A program made the translations under genes and the position numbers. The notes under the pieces were generated by a model. That model saw nothing but the letters and a program-made list of their open reading frames with translations, had not been told where the DNA came from and ran no database searches. 64,000 nucleotides of DNA from Dyadobacter psychrotolerans. GTDB taxonomy: Bacteria > Bacteroidota > Bacteroidia > Cytophagales > Spirosomataceae. The stretch is taken from positions 124,001 through 188,000 of the forward strand of contig NZ_SMFL01000001.1 in the NCBI RefSeq assembly GCF_004349265.1. The letters are read 5' to 3'. Of this stretch, positions 36,100 to 45,233 are shown in pieces (position 1 is the first letter of the stretch; every line of letters starts with the position of its first letter).

Positions 36100-38643
36100 T
36101 CAATGCTGCCAGAAAATCAGTTTATCTTCCAGTGGCACCTGAATATTTTCATAAGACGGAATGATCCTTACCGTATAATCTGACTTTGCTCTAGTGCTAT
36201 CAAATTGTACCGCGAATGCAGTGCCATCATTCTCTTGACCATTTGGTTCCGGAAGCATTTTGATGATCTCCGCTTCCAGACCGTTGCTTTCTTCCGCATA
36301 CATTTCAATCGATACTTCACTGGCACTTATTCCATTCAACTGCACCGTCACCCGGCACTGATAACTGTTGGCAATATTTTGAATCTGCACTATCCCTGCA
36401 TTTATCCCCTGCCACTTTCTTTCAAGATCTTCCTTTGCGGTCACCATCCTGACACCCGCCGCGCCATTTTCGGCGGCACGGTTCAAAAAATTGGCTGCCG
36501 CAGGCAAATAATACTGCTCCGTATATTCCCTTACGGTACGGTTCGCAGAAAACCTCGGCGTCAGTTGTGACATACTTTTCCGTACCCTTTCGATCCAGCG
36601 GACTGGCAGGCCCGACTCATTGCGTGCATAAAATTCCGGGACAATCTGATTCTCCAAAAGTTCATACAAACTATTCGCTTCCGAAGCGTCCCAGCCAGCA
36701 TCCTCGCCGTGTTCAGCCCGGTCGCCGATGGCCCAGCCCACTTCATCGGTATATGCCTCATCCCACCATCCGTCGAGTTCCGACAAGTTCAGGCCACCAT
36801 TCACCAGTACCTTCATTCCGCTTGTGCCGGATGCTTCCCAAGGCCGTCTGGGGGTATTGACCCATACATCCGCTCCTTGCACAAGCTGCTCTGCCAGCAG
36901 GACATCGTAGTCGCTCAGGAAAACTACGTGCTTATATAATTTATGCTTACTGACAAACTGCACCCACTGCTGTATCAGCCCCTTACCGGTTTCATCGTAC
37001 GGAGGTGCCTTCCCGGCAATGACCAGCTGAACGGGATGTTCAGGGTTGGTGAGTATGCGGATAAACCGCTGCTCGTCGTGAAGTAAAAGATTTGGACGTT
37101 TGTAAGCCACAAAGCGGCGTGCAAAACCAAGGGTAAGTGTTTCAGGATCAAAAGCATCCTTAGCAATCGCCAGATTTTCAGCAGGTTCTCCCGCTACGCT
37201 CATTTGTTTTTCAAGTCTTTTCCGGGTATTGTTCACAAGATCCGTGCGGCAGGTGGTACGCATCTGCCAAAGCATTTCATCGGAAATAGTATCCAGACCG
37301 TCGTGCATTTCCTGTAACTCCCCTCTCCACCTGTCTTTCCCACAGGCCTTGGTCCAAACCCTATCAGCGGATTCGGAATCCCAGGTAGGCATGTGTACGC
37401 CGTTGGTAACATGCCCCACCGGCACCTCATGCTGCGGCCAGCGCGGAAAAAGATTCTGGAAAAGATTTCTGCTCACATGGCCATGTAAACGACTTACTCC
37501 GTTGACAGCCCCGCTTCCATGAATAGCCAGATAGGCCATATTAAAACTTTCTGAGCTATTGTTGGGATCCTGCCGGCCCAATGCCATTAAATGGTTAAAT
37601 TCAATCTGTAATTCTTCCGAAGCATAAGGGCCCAAAAACCTCTCCATTAAAGCAGGGCTGAAATGATCAAAACCGGCAGCTACTGCGGTGTGGGTCGTAA
37701 ACAAATTGCCCGCACGCGTTACAGCCAGCGCCACATCAAAGGACACTTCTGCTGTTTTCATAAAATCCCTTGCTCGTTGCAGTATCAGAAAAGCGGCGTG
37801 GCCTTCATTCATGTGACAAACTTGCGGATTCAGGTTCAGTGCCTTTAATAACTTCCAGCCGCCAATCCCCAGAATGATTTCCTGCTGTATCCGCAGCTCA
37901 TTACCTCCCCCATATACCTGACTGGTTATATTGCGGTGAACCGGCAAATTGACCATATCATTGGTATCGAGTAGGTAAAGCTTTACCCCTCCTACCTGCA
38001 CCTGCCAGGTTCGGAGCCACACTGTAAAGCCAGCCAATGTTACTTCCAGCCTTAGCCATTCACCGTTAGGCAGGCGTAATGGAATCACGGGCAGTTGCCC
38101 AGGATCATTGAAAGGGAACAACGCCTGCTGCATACCGTTTTCATCAATCTGCTGGCGAAAATAGCCCTGCTGATAAAGAAGACCTACGGCTGTCACCGGA
38201 AGACCCAGATCACTTGCAGATTTTAACTGGTCACCAGCCACATTGCCCAACCCTCCTACATAAATAGGCAGCGCTTCGCTGAGCATAAACTCCATACTGA
38301 AATAGGCAATGCAGCTGAGCGGAGATTCCGGATGTGCGTTTTGAAACCACGATGGCGTTGTCTCGGAAAGCTGCTTCTGACTGATAAGCTCGTCCATTTT
38401 CGTCTGAAAGGCTTTGTCTCTCAATTTTTGTTCAAGATGCTCCCGGGAAACGGTTTTCAGCATGATCCAGGGATTTTGCGTAAGTTCCCAAAGTTCAGCA
38501 TCCAGCTGCCGCCATAAGTCATCAGCAGCATGGTCCCAGCTCCATCGCAGGTCCAGGGCCAGCCTGGCCAGCGTTCGTATGCCTTCTATATCGGATGGCA
38601 AAAAGCCGTATAATCCTCTGTTGTTTTTTTCCTGTTCTTCCAT
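36100..38643 (-). CDS. glgP: Glycogen (alpha-glucan) phosphorylase
   Basis: An 847-residue phosphorylase that releases glucose 1-phosphate from glycogen. The N-terminal part carries the DUF3417-like helix block (LALDLRWSWDHAADDLWRQL) of the short phosphorylase class. Then come CIAYFSMEFMLSEALPIYVG, HMNEGHAAFLILQRAR, VTNGVHMPTW, TLGFARRFVAYKRPNLLLHD and the pyridoxal-phosphate region RRPWEASGTSGMKVLVNGGL, whose Lys would bind the cofactor. Residues from about 740 form a separate beta-rich tail. With phosphoglucomutase at 42.4 kb it would mobilise stored glucan. It lies 118 bp after ppk2. Confidence 0.93.
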   Translation of the reverse strand: MEEQEKNNRGLYGFLPSDIEGIRTLARLALDLRWSWDHAADDLWRQLDAELWELTQNPWIMLKTVSREHLEQKLRDKAFQTKMDELISQKQLSETTPSWFQNAHPESPLSCIAYFSMEFMLSEALPIYVGGLGNVAGDQLKSASDLGLPVTAVGLLYQQGYFRQQIDENGMQQALFPFNDPGQLPVIPLRLPNGEWLRLEVTLAGFTVWLRTWQVQVGGVKLYLLDTNDMVNLPVHRNITSQVYGGGNELRIQQEIILGIGGWKLLKALNLNPQVCHMNEGHAAFLILQRARDFMKTAEVSFDVALAVTRAGNLFTTHTAVAAGFDHFSPALMERFLGPYASEELQIEFNHLMALGRQDPNNSSESFNMAYLAIHGSGAVNGVSRLHGHVSRNLFQNLFPRWPQHEVPVGHVTNGVHMPTWDSESADRVWTKACGKDRWRGELQEMHDGLDTISDEMLWQMRTTCRTDLVNNTRKRLEKQMSVAGEPAENLAIAKDAFDPETLTLGFARRFVAYKRPNLLLHDEQRFIRILTNPEHPVQLVIAGKAPPYDETGKGLIQQWVQFVSKHKLYKHVVFLSDYDVLLAEQLVQGADVWVNTPRRPWEASGTSGMKVLVNGGLNLSELDGWWDEAYTDEVGWAIGDRAEHGEDAGWDASEANSLYELLENQIVPEFYARNESGLPVRWIERVRKSMSQLTPRFSANRTVREYTEQYYLPAAANFLNRAAENGAAGVRMVTAKEDLERKWQGINAGIVQIQNIANSYQCRVTVQLNGISASEVSIEMYAEESNGLEAEIIKMLPEPNGQENDGTAFAVQFDSTRAKSDYTVRIIPSYENIQVPLEDKLIFWQH

Positions 38644-38761
38644 GAAAGTAGTATCTGGAATTTCTGTTTCTGTTGTGTATTAAGGTGCGGCGTGAATCAA
38701 ATCGTGATTCTATTTTCATGAGCCGAAAAACGGGTAAGGATAGGCACCGACTGTTTTTTTG

Positions 38762-39508
38762 TCAGAATAACCTGTCGTTTGCATCCACTGCGGTGGCCGA
38801 ATAAACAAGACCGTCATCAAAAGAAAGCAGCTCCTGATCTTTATCCTCATAATCGATCTGACTGAGCAGATGCGTAATAAGGGCATTGCGCGTGTGTTTC
38901 TTATGGTCTGCAGAAACCACAAACCACGGCGTCGTTAAAAAACTGGTACGCTCCAGCATCTTGTTTCGGGCATCGGAATAATCCTGCCAATATTTGATTG
39001 CCTGCTGATCGATCGGACTGATTTTCCATTGCTTTAACTTATCCGTTCTCCGATCCTCTAACCGCGACTCCTGCTCTTCCTTGCTGATGTCCAGGTAGTA
39101 TTTCAGGATAATAAAACCGGAGTCGGCAAGCATTCTCTCAAACAACTCGACTTCATTAAAAAATAATTCATACTCCTTTTCACTGCAAAAGCCCATCACT
39201 TTTTCAACACCTGCACGGTTATACCAGCTTCTGTTGAAGAGCACAAATTGACCAGAAATTGGTAAATGACTGGTGTAACGTTGAAAGTACCACTCCCGCA
39301 ACTGAACGTCAGACGGTTTCCCCAGCGCCACTACAATGGTTTCGCGGGGACTAAGGTGCTTGGTTATCCTTTTAATAGTGCCATCTTTTCCGGCCGCATC
39401 ACGCCCTTCCACAATGACCAGCAGTTTCAGATCTGATGCAATAACGTGTCTTTGAAGCTTAACCAGTTCTATAAAAAGTGCTTTAAGTCGTTTTTTGTGG
39501 TCTTTCAT
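38762..39508 (-). CDS. ppk2: Polyphosphate kinase 2 family protein
   Basis: A 248-residue PPK2 that transfers phosphate between polyphosphate and nucleotides. Walker A is EGRDAAGKDG at 34-43, followed by LGKPSDVQLREWYFQRY and FNRSWYNRAGVEKVMGF, and the lid is DRRTDKLKQWKISPID near 150. Length and motifs fit single-domain PPK2 enzymes that make ATP or GTP from polyphosphate; the exact class cannot be told from sequence alone. First of a ppk2-glgP-xfp set and divergent from the aldolase gene, with a 363-bp shared regulatory gap. Confidence 0.92.
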   Translation of the reverse strand: MKDHKKRLKALFIELVKLQRHVIASDLKLLVIVEGRDAAGKDGTIKRITKHLSPRETIVVALGKPSDVQLREWYFQRYTSHLPISGQFVLFNRSWYNRAGVEKVMGFCSEKEYELFFNEVELFERMLADSGFIILKYYLDISKEEQESRLEDRRTDKLKQWKISPIDQQAIKYWQDYSDARNKMLERTSFLTTPWFVVSADHKKHTRNALITHLLSQIDYEDKDQELLSFDDGLVYSATAVDANDRLF

Positions 39509-39871
39509 GCTTTTAGATTAATTTCTGTATTGATATCGATACCTCGCTACCTTTCTTATCAATTATATGATTGTAAAAGTCGTCAGCTTCCCGTCCCGAT
39601 TTGTTACATACCTAGGAAAAAAAGTTGTAAAAATCACTGATTTACAAGGACGTAATCTTTTCCTGCCATGATCAATGTTACGTCAAAACACCTTCTGCAA
39701 TTACGGAGATTCAAAATATCAGAATTGAAATAAACCTGTGATAAATACAACTTTCAGAAAAACTTTCGTAACAACCAGCAGCAAAAATCATGTGACCTTT
39801 ATGCTAAGTGTAATGACAGTTAAGATTTAATCAAAGAATTCAAATGATCTCATCAGTAATTATAAGCCGAT
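39509..39871. promoter_or_regulatory. Divergent promoter region between ppk2 and class I aldolase
   Basis: A 363-base AT-rich gap separates two divergent energy-metabolism units, so it must hold promoters in both directions. I found no clean TTTG/TANNTTTG pair by eye and no convincing palindrome. Confidence 0.4.
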
Positions 39872-40906
39872 ATGAATAATACGATGGAAAGTATCCTGAT
39901 CAATACAGCTCACGCGCTAATGGCAGATGGAAAGGGATTGTTGGCAATGGATGAAAGCTCACCAACCTGCAACAAACGATTTGCTATATACGACATTCCG
40001 CAAACGCCCGAGAAGCGACGTGATTACAGGGAGCTGCTTGTGACCGCACCGGGACTTAGTGAATATATCAGCGGAGCAATATTATACGAGGAAACAGTGC
40101 GCCAACTTACATCAACAGGTGAACAGTTCGTGGACGTGCTACAGAAGGCCGGCATCATTCCCGGTATAAAAGTAGATACCGGAACCGTAGATCTGATCAA
40201 TTTCCCGGGCGAAAAAATCACCGAAGGTCTCGATGGTTTACGTGCCAGGCTTATCGATTTTGCGAGCTCAGGTCTACGTTTTGCAAAATGGCGCGGCGTC
40301 TTTTCCATTGGAGAGGAAATCCCGACAAATCAATGTATTGAAGCAAATACGCAATCACTTGCCAGATATGCCGCCTTATGTCAGCAAGCCGGGCTGGTCC
40401 CGATCGTAGAGCCGGAAGTGCTGATGGAAGGAAACCACAGTCTGGATGAATCCTCCGAGGTGAGCGAAAGGGTACTGAATAGCCTATTTTATCAACTATA
40501 CAAACAGCGGGTTTTACTGGAAGCGTTGATACTAAAACCGAATATGGTTTTGCCCGGACTTGACTGCACGGACCAGAAAAGTGTGGAGAAAACAGCTGAT
40601 GCAACGATAGAATGCCTGAAACGATCCGTCCCTGCGGCGGTACCAGGAATTGCTTTTTTGTCTGGTGGACAAGAAGGAGAATTAGCCACGGAAAGATTGA
40701 ATCAGATGAATCTGAAATACGGCTCCAGACTTCCGTGGCCGGTAACATTCTCTTTTGCCAGAGCCATACAACTTCCTGCCCTGGAATGCTGGAAAGGCGA
40801 AGCCGAAAATACCGTAGCTGCCCAGACCATATTGCTTTACAAGGCCAAATGTAACAGTCTTGCCAGAAAAGGACAGTATGTAATGGATCCGGCAACCATC
40901 GTATAA
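39872..40906 (+). CDS. Class I fructose-bisphosphate aldolase
   Basis: A 344-residue eukaryote-type class I aldolase that cleaves fructose 1,6-bisphosphate without metal. Motifs are GKGLLAMDESSPTCNKRF near the start, KVDTGTVDLINFPGEKITEG, ASSGLRFAKWRGVF, VPIVEPEVLMEGNHSL, the Schiff-base lysine in LILKPNMVLPG and PAAVPGIAFLSGGQ. Length is normal; an ATG four codons in is an alternative start. Its metal independence would suit stress. A HAD phosphatase follows after 31 bp. It is divergent from ppk2. Confidence 0.93.
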   Translation: MNNTMESILINTAHALMADGKGLLAMDESSPTCNKRFAIYDIPQTPEKRRDYRELLVTAPGLSEYISGAILYEETVRQLTSTGEQFVDVLQKAGIIPGIKVDTGTVDLINFPGEKITEGLDGLRARLIDFASSGLRFAKWRGVFSIGEEIPTNQCIEANTQSLARYAALCQQAGLVPIVEPEVLMEGNHSLDESSEVSERVLNSLFYQLYKQRVLLEALILKPNMVLPGLDCTDQKSVEKTADATIECLKRSVPAAVPGIAFLSGGQEGELATERLNQMNLKYGSRLPWPVTFSFARAIQLPALECWKGEAENTVAAQTILLYKAKCNSLARKGQYVMDPATIV

Positions 40907-40937
40907 TGCTCCCATTATTCCCTTGAAAAACCAGAAA

Positions 40938-41579
40938 ATGTTTGATAAAACACCAACATCTGAAATTAAGGCATTGTTTCTGGACATTGGAGGCGTGCTG
41001 ATTTCCAATGGCTGGCAACACCAGTCCAGATACAAAGCGATAGCCAAATTCGGACTCAAAAAACAGGAGGTTGAAGCACGGCATAAACTGGTATTTGTGA
41101 CTTATGAATCAGGTAAAATCACCCATGACGAGTATCTTGACTGGGTTATTTTTTATGAACCAAGGACGTTTTCAAAACAGGATTTCACGGACTTTATGTT
41201 CACCCAGTCGGTTGCCATTGCCGGAAGTATTGATTTTTTTAAAGAGATCAAACAAAAACACCAGCTGAAAGTATTTGCCGTAAGCAATGAAGGAAGGGAA
41301 CTCAATGCATACAGGATCAAACATTTCAAACTGGACGAGCTCTTTGACGGCTACATTTCTTCTTGTTATGTGCATCTGCACAAGCCGGACACAGCGATGC
41401 TAAAACTGGCCAGTGACATATCGCATACCTTACCAGAACATGCACTTTACGTGGACGACGGCAAGCTTTTGACAGAAATTGCAAGCGGCATGGGTTTTCA
41501 GACTTTGCATTTTCAATCCCTTCAAAAGACGAAAACACTGATTAAAACTTTCCTATTTCAACATGGCGCTGATACCTAA
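40938..41579 (+). CDS. HAD-superfamily hydrolase
   Basis: A 213-residue HAD fold of the YihX/epoxide-hydrolase-N-like subfamily. Motif I is ALFLDIGGVLISNG, with the nucleophile Asp but Gly in place of the second Asp. Motif II lies in VFAVSNEGRELN, the Lys in HLHKPDTAML and motif III in ALYVDDGKLL. Small sugar phosphates are common substrates in this group, but the substrate here cannot be stated. A TTG five codons upstream is in frame; the ATG at 40938 is preferred. It follows the aldolase gene by 31 bp and may share its transcript. Confidence 0.85.
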   Translation: MFDKTPTSEIKALFLDIGGVLISNGWQHQSRYKAIAKFGLKKQEVEARHKLVFVTYESGKITHDEYLDWVIFYEPRTFSKQDFTDFMFTQSVAIAGSIDFFKEIKQKHQLKVFAVSNEGRELNAYRIKHFKLDELFDGYISSCYVHLHKPDTAMLKLASDISHTLPEHALYVDDGKLLTEIASGMGFQTLHFQSLQKTKTLIKTFLFQHGADT

Positions 41580-41649
41580 ACGGCAACAAGCCCCTAGCGA
41601 ACCTGTGCACAATTTTCTCCGTTGGACTTGCTAAATTAATTTATAAATA

Positions 41650-42255
41650 ATGAAAGTTACCTTTATCTTTTTACTACTCTGCATTACCCTTTCCGCTGCA
41701 AAGAGCCAGGTCAGGCCGGATACCCTGCATTATGATGTGGTTTTATCGGGAGCGAACGTAGGAAAAATGCTGGCCATACGCGAGGACGCGCAGGACGGTA
41801 AAACGCAATATACCCTGATCAGCGATATAAATGTTAACCTCCTTTTTTTTAAAGTAAAGGTATACTACATTGTAAAAAGCATTTACGAAAATGATGTGCT
41901 GCAATCTGCAACGGTAGATACGAAGACGAACAAAGGCGTTTTTCAAACCCGGATCACCAAAGAAAAAGATTTGTATGTGATCAAAGCGCATCAATACCGG
42001 CATGACCTGGAAACCACCTTAACGGCTCCGATAGACTATTCAGTAGCCAAGGCATTTTTCAATGAGCCCACCCTGCAAAATCAGGTTTTTGGCGAATATC
42101 TTGGCGATTACCTTCATATCAAGCCGAGATCAAATAGAGCATATGCATTTGAAAGGCAAAAACAGCATGATAAATATACCTACAAAGAAGGCCACGTTAA
42201 TAAGGTTGAAAAAAAATTCAAGTTTATGAATTATGTGATAGAAAGTACTGATTAA
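41650..42255 (+). CDS. Secreted DUF6134-like protein
   Basis: A 201-residue exported protein with signal peptide VTFIFLLLCITLSAAKSQ and a beta-rich body (TLHYDVVLSGANVGKMLAIR, YTLISDINVNLLFFKVKVYY). The pattern of long antiparallel strands with few helices is what I recall for DUF6134, a Bacteroidota periplasmic family of unknown function. It lies 70 bp after the HAD gene on the same strand. No lipobox is present, so it should be soluble in the periplasm. Confidence 0.65.
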   Translation: MKVTFIFLLLCITLSAAKSQVRPDTLHYDVVLSGANVGKMLAIREDAQDGKTQYTLISDINVNLLFFKVKVYYIVKSIYENDVLQSATVDTKTNKGVFQTRITKEKDLYVIKAHQYRHDLETTLTAPIDYSVAKAFFNEPTLQNQVFGEYLGDYLHIKPRSNRAYAFERQKQHDKYTYKEGHVNKVEKKFKFMNYVIESTD

Positions 42256-42431
42256 CAACGACACAATACGTACACCTACAAATGTAGAGGGTTGATACTG
42301 ATTACAGATATAAACCAAATATCCTGAAAACATCGACCATACTAAAAGACGCTAACTTCCAAAACCAAACACTGGTTTATCTGCTGCGATATATTAAGAA
42401 AATGGCAAGAAAAGACTTTGGAAAAAGAAAA

Positions 42432-44072
42432 TTATTTTAAAACAGCATCCACCATCCTCTGCGCCTCCGCAAGGATCTGCTTCAAATGCGTTTCACTTTC
42501 AAAGCTTTCTGCGTAGATTTTATAGATTTCCTCGGTACCGGAAGGGCGTGCGGCAAACCAGCCGTTTTGGGTACTCACTTTCAGTCCGCCAATGGAGGCA
42601 CCGTTGCCTGGCGCGTTGGTGATGATGGAAGTAATGTTCTCCCCTGCCAATTGCTTTTGTTTAAACTGGTCTGCTGAGGTCTTGCCCAGTAACTGTTTTT
42701 GCGCAGTCGTTGCTACGGCTTCAATCCGGTTATAAAAAGAAGTCCCGAGCGTACTACTTAGTTCTTCGTATAGCTCCCCCGGATCCTGTTTTGTAACGGC
42801 CATAATCTCCGCGGATAACAGCGCGGCAATCATTCCATCTTTGTCCGTTGTCCATACTTCCCCGTTCATCCGGGCAAAGGACGCCCCTGCACTTTCTTCA
42901 CCGCAAAAGCCGAGTGAGCCATCCAGCAGCCCGTCCGCATACCATTTAAAACCAACCGGCACTTCGTAAACTTTTCTGCCAAGCCTTGCCGAAACGCGGT
43001 CTATCATCTGGCTGCTTACCACCGTTTTACCCACCATGGAAGTTGCCGGCCACTGCGGTCTGTGCCTAAAAAGATAGTCGATCATCACCGCCAGATAATG
43101 GTTTGGGGGAATTAAACCTGCTTTGCTGGTCACGATACCATGCCGGTCGTAATCCGTGTCGCAGGCAACGGAAATGTCGAATTTGTCTTTTAACCCGATC
43201 AGGTTTTGCATGGCGTATTCAGAGGACGGATCCATGCGTATCTGTCCGTCCCAATCCACAGGCATAAAAGCGAATGTCGGATCAGGCGTTTTGTTAAAAA
43301 CAGTCACGTTTAATCCGTATCGTTCGGCAATCGGTTCCCAGTAATGCATACCGGAGCCACTCAGCGCATCGACGCCTATTTTTAATCCTGAATGGGCAAC
43401 AGCTGCCATGTCGATGATATTATTCAGATCGTTCACGTAGGTGTTCAGATAGTCGTACTGGTGTGTCGAAGACGCATGCAGTGCTTTGGCAAGCGGAATT
43501 CTTTTTATCCCTTTCAGTTTGGCACGCAGTATTTCGTTTGCCTTATTTTCTATCCAGGTCGTTGTCTCGTAGGGCGCTGGTCCGCCGGACGGGGGATTGT
43601 ATTTAAATCCGCCATCACCAGGCGGATTGTGCGACGGGGTAATAATGATTCCGTCTGCAAAACCAGAAGTTCTCCATTTGTTATACCTGAGAATGGCATG
43701 TGAAACGGCAGGTGTTGGCGTAAATTCATCGTCCTGAGAAATCATAACCTGCACGCCGTTTGCCGCCAAAACTTCCATGGCCGTAGAAAACGCCGGGACA
43801 GACAAGGCATGTGTATCCATACCCATAAACAAAGGACCATTCGTTTTTTGCTCCGCCCGAAATAGGCAAATGGCCTGACAAATAGCCAGAATATGCAATT
43901 CGTTGAAGGTGTTTTTCAATGAAGTTCCCCTGTGTCCGGAAGTTCCGAAAACAACTCTTTCTTCCGGATTTTCAGCATCCGGAATTCCTGTATAATATGC
44001 AGCAACAAGCCCTGGAATGCTGGCCAGCATCCAGGGCTCAGCTGGTTTTCCTGCAAACGAACTGATTTTCAA
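42432..44072 (-). CDS. pgm: Phosphoglucomutase, alpha-D-glucose specific
   Basis: A 546-residue phosphohexomutase that interconverts glucose 1-phosphate and glucose 6-phosphate. The catalytic serine is in GIIITPSHNPPGDGGFKYNP, the metal loop is SVACDTDYDRHGIVT, the sugar loop GFCGEESAGASFARMNG and the phosphate-binding end WFAARPSGTEEIYKIYAES. Early residues VVFGTSGHRGTSLKNTFNE are typical. Length matches the family. It would link GlgP to glycolysis and phosphoketolase. The gene follows a SHOCT protein and a BON protein on the same strand (gaps 34 and 71 bp). Confidence 0.94.
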   Translation of the reverse strand: MKISSFAGKPAEPWMLASIPGLVAAYYTGIPDAENPEERVVFGTSGHRGTSLKNTFNELHILAICQAICLFRAEQKTNGPLFMGMDTHALSVPAFSTAMEVLAANGVQVMISQDDEFTPTPAVSHAILRYNKWRTSGFADGIIITPSHNPPGDGGFKYNPPSGGPAPYETTTWIENKANEILRAKLKGIKRIPLAKALHASSTHQYDYLNTYVNDLNNIIDMAAVAHSGLKIGVDALSGSGMHYWEPIAERYGLNVTVFNKTPDPTFAFMPVDWDGQIRMDPSSEYAMQNLIGLKDKFDISVACDTDYDRHGIVTSKAGLIPPNHYLAVMIDYLFRHRPQWPATSMVGKTVVSSQMIDRVSARLGRKVYEVPVGFKWYADGLLDGSLGFCGEESAGASFARMNGEVWTTDKDGMIAALLSAEIMAVTKQDPGELYEELSSTLGTSFYNRIEAVATTAQKQLLGKTSADQFKQKQLAGENITSIITNAPGNGASIGGLKVSTQNGWFAARPSGTEEIYKIYAESFESETHLKQILAEAQRMVDAVLK

Positions 44073-44106
44073 TTTGATGAAGTTTTCCGTTGAGTAAAAT
44101 CAGACT

Positions 44107-44331
44107 TTATTTGGCCAGGTCCTTCGTCAGGGTAGCTTTCGTTTCCTGATATTCCGCGTTGGAAATTTTCCCAGCTGCAAACCTTTTTTGCAATATATCA
44201 AGGGGAGACCCGGCGGTCCTTTTTTGACCCGGAATATTGTAAGGTGTAGCAAATATCCAAAACAACATGACCATCCAGATAATCCACCATAACATGTGCA
44301 TTCCCCAGAAACTATATCCATTGTACATCAT
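44107..44331 (-). CDS. Small SHOCT-domain membrane protein
   Basis: A 74-residue protein with one strongly hydrophobic, aromatic-rich membrane helix (MHMLWWIIWMVMLFWIF) followed by a short C-terminal SHOCT motif, LDILQKRFAAGKISNAEYQE. SHOCT motifs often occur at the C-terminus of small membrane proteins and probably mediate oligomer contacts. It sits between the BON protein and pgm. Function unknown. Confidence 0.75.
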   Translation of the reverse strand: MMYNGYSFWGMHMLWWIIWMVMLFWIFATPYNIPGQKRTAGSPLDILQKRFAAGKISNAEYQETKATLTKDLAK

Positions 44332-44402
44332 AATAGCTTATATTAATTGGTTTAACTTTTTCAGCTTTGAAAGCAGGGGGGTCTTCCTTCTCGTTTCAGC
44401 GG

Positions 44403-45077
44403 TTAATCTACCAGAGAATAGTCATACGCAACAACAATATCATTGTCGACTATTTCAACACCAGGTGCTTTCCAGGCCTGGCGCTCCGCTTCATCTTTTT
44501 CATACCAGGAGCCAACTGTACCGGTCAGGATCACTTTGTTATTTGCAACATTTACATGGATATCCTGCTCTTTAATAGACCAGTTGCGAGCCAGTGCACT
44601 TTCAATAGCCATTTTTTCAATCTCATCGTGTGGTTCAGATTTGATCGTAATGTTATTGGACACTCCTTTGATTCCGATAAGCTTATTGATAATTCTTTCG
44701 GCAGCCTCTCTTTGATAATTCCACTGAACTTCACCTTCTATTGTAACCCAGCCGTTTTCGACTCTGACCTTCACTCGGTCGTTAGGGATTTCCCAGTTCC
44801 AGTTGTAAACTTTCAGTAGTTCATTGGCCAAATCGATATCATCACGGTGATTTAGCTCGCTGTATGTTTTGATCTCAATTTGTTCAACCACAACTTTGAC
44901 GCCTGCTACTGTTTTAGCGGCAGCTTCTGCTTCTGATTTCTTGGCATAACTGTCAACTATGCCGGAAAGTGTGATCACGCCATCTTTGGCGGTAACGCCT
45001 ATTTCAGCCGCTTTCAATAGGGGTTCCCATTTGATCGCATCCTGAACATCTTTCTGCAATTCTTCGTTGGTTTTCAT
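44403..45077 (-). CDS. Protein with three BON domains
   Basis: A 224-residue protein made of three BON domains at about 1-75, 76-150 and 151-222. Each has the pattern of a charged helix, a V-x-V-x-N-G-W-V/KDGVITLSGIV strand pair and a second AAxxVxGVxxV helix (VITLSGIVDSYAKKSEAEAA; WVTIEGEVQWNYQREAAERI; VILTGTVGSWYEKDEAERQA). BON domains bind membranes or lipids and are often periplasmic, but no signal peptide is seen here. A 16-bp element shared with the copB upstream region lies 65 bp ahead of the start. A shorter BON protein is at 52.6 kb. Confidence 0.88.
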   Translation of the reverse strand: MKTNEELQKDVQDAIKWEPLLKAAEIGVTAKDGVITLSGIVDSYAKKSEAEAAAKTVAGVKVVVEQIEIKTYSELNHRDDIDLANELLKVYNWNWEIPNDRVKVRVENGWVTIEGEVQWNYQREAAERIINKLIGIKGVSNNITIKSEPHDEIEKMAIESALARNWSIKEQDIHVNVANNKVILTGTVGSWYEKDEAERQAWKAPGVEIVDNDIVVAYDYSLVD

Positions 45078-45141
45078 TGTGTCTGAGTTTTATTTACAAT
45101 AGCATTATTACTGAGTAAAGGTCATCAAACTCAGGGCTGAT

Positions 45142-45157
45142 AACTTACATCCTTCAC
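45142..45157 (-). promoter_or_regulatory. 16-bp repeated element, copy upstream of the BON gene
   Basis: The plus strand reads AACTTACATCCTTCAC, so the element is GTGAAGGATGTAAGTT toward the BON gene, 65 bp upstream of its start. An identical copy is at 47380-47395 ahead of copB. Exact identity in otherwise dissimilar gaps suggests a shared operator. The binding factor is unknown. Confidence 0.5.
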
Positions 45158-45233
45158 GCTAAGAGTTGTATCAATCACACATTAAATACAACATCGGCAG
45201 AGCAAATTTGACAGCTACGTGTTAAATAACTAT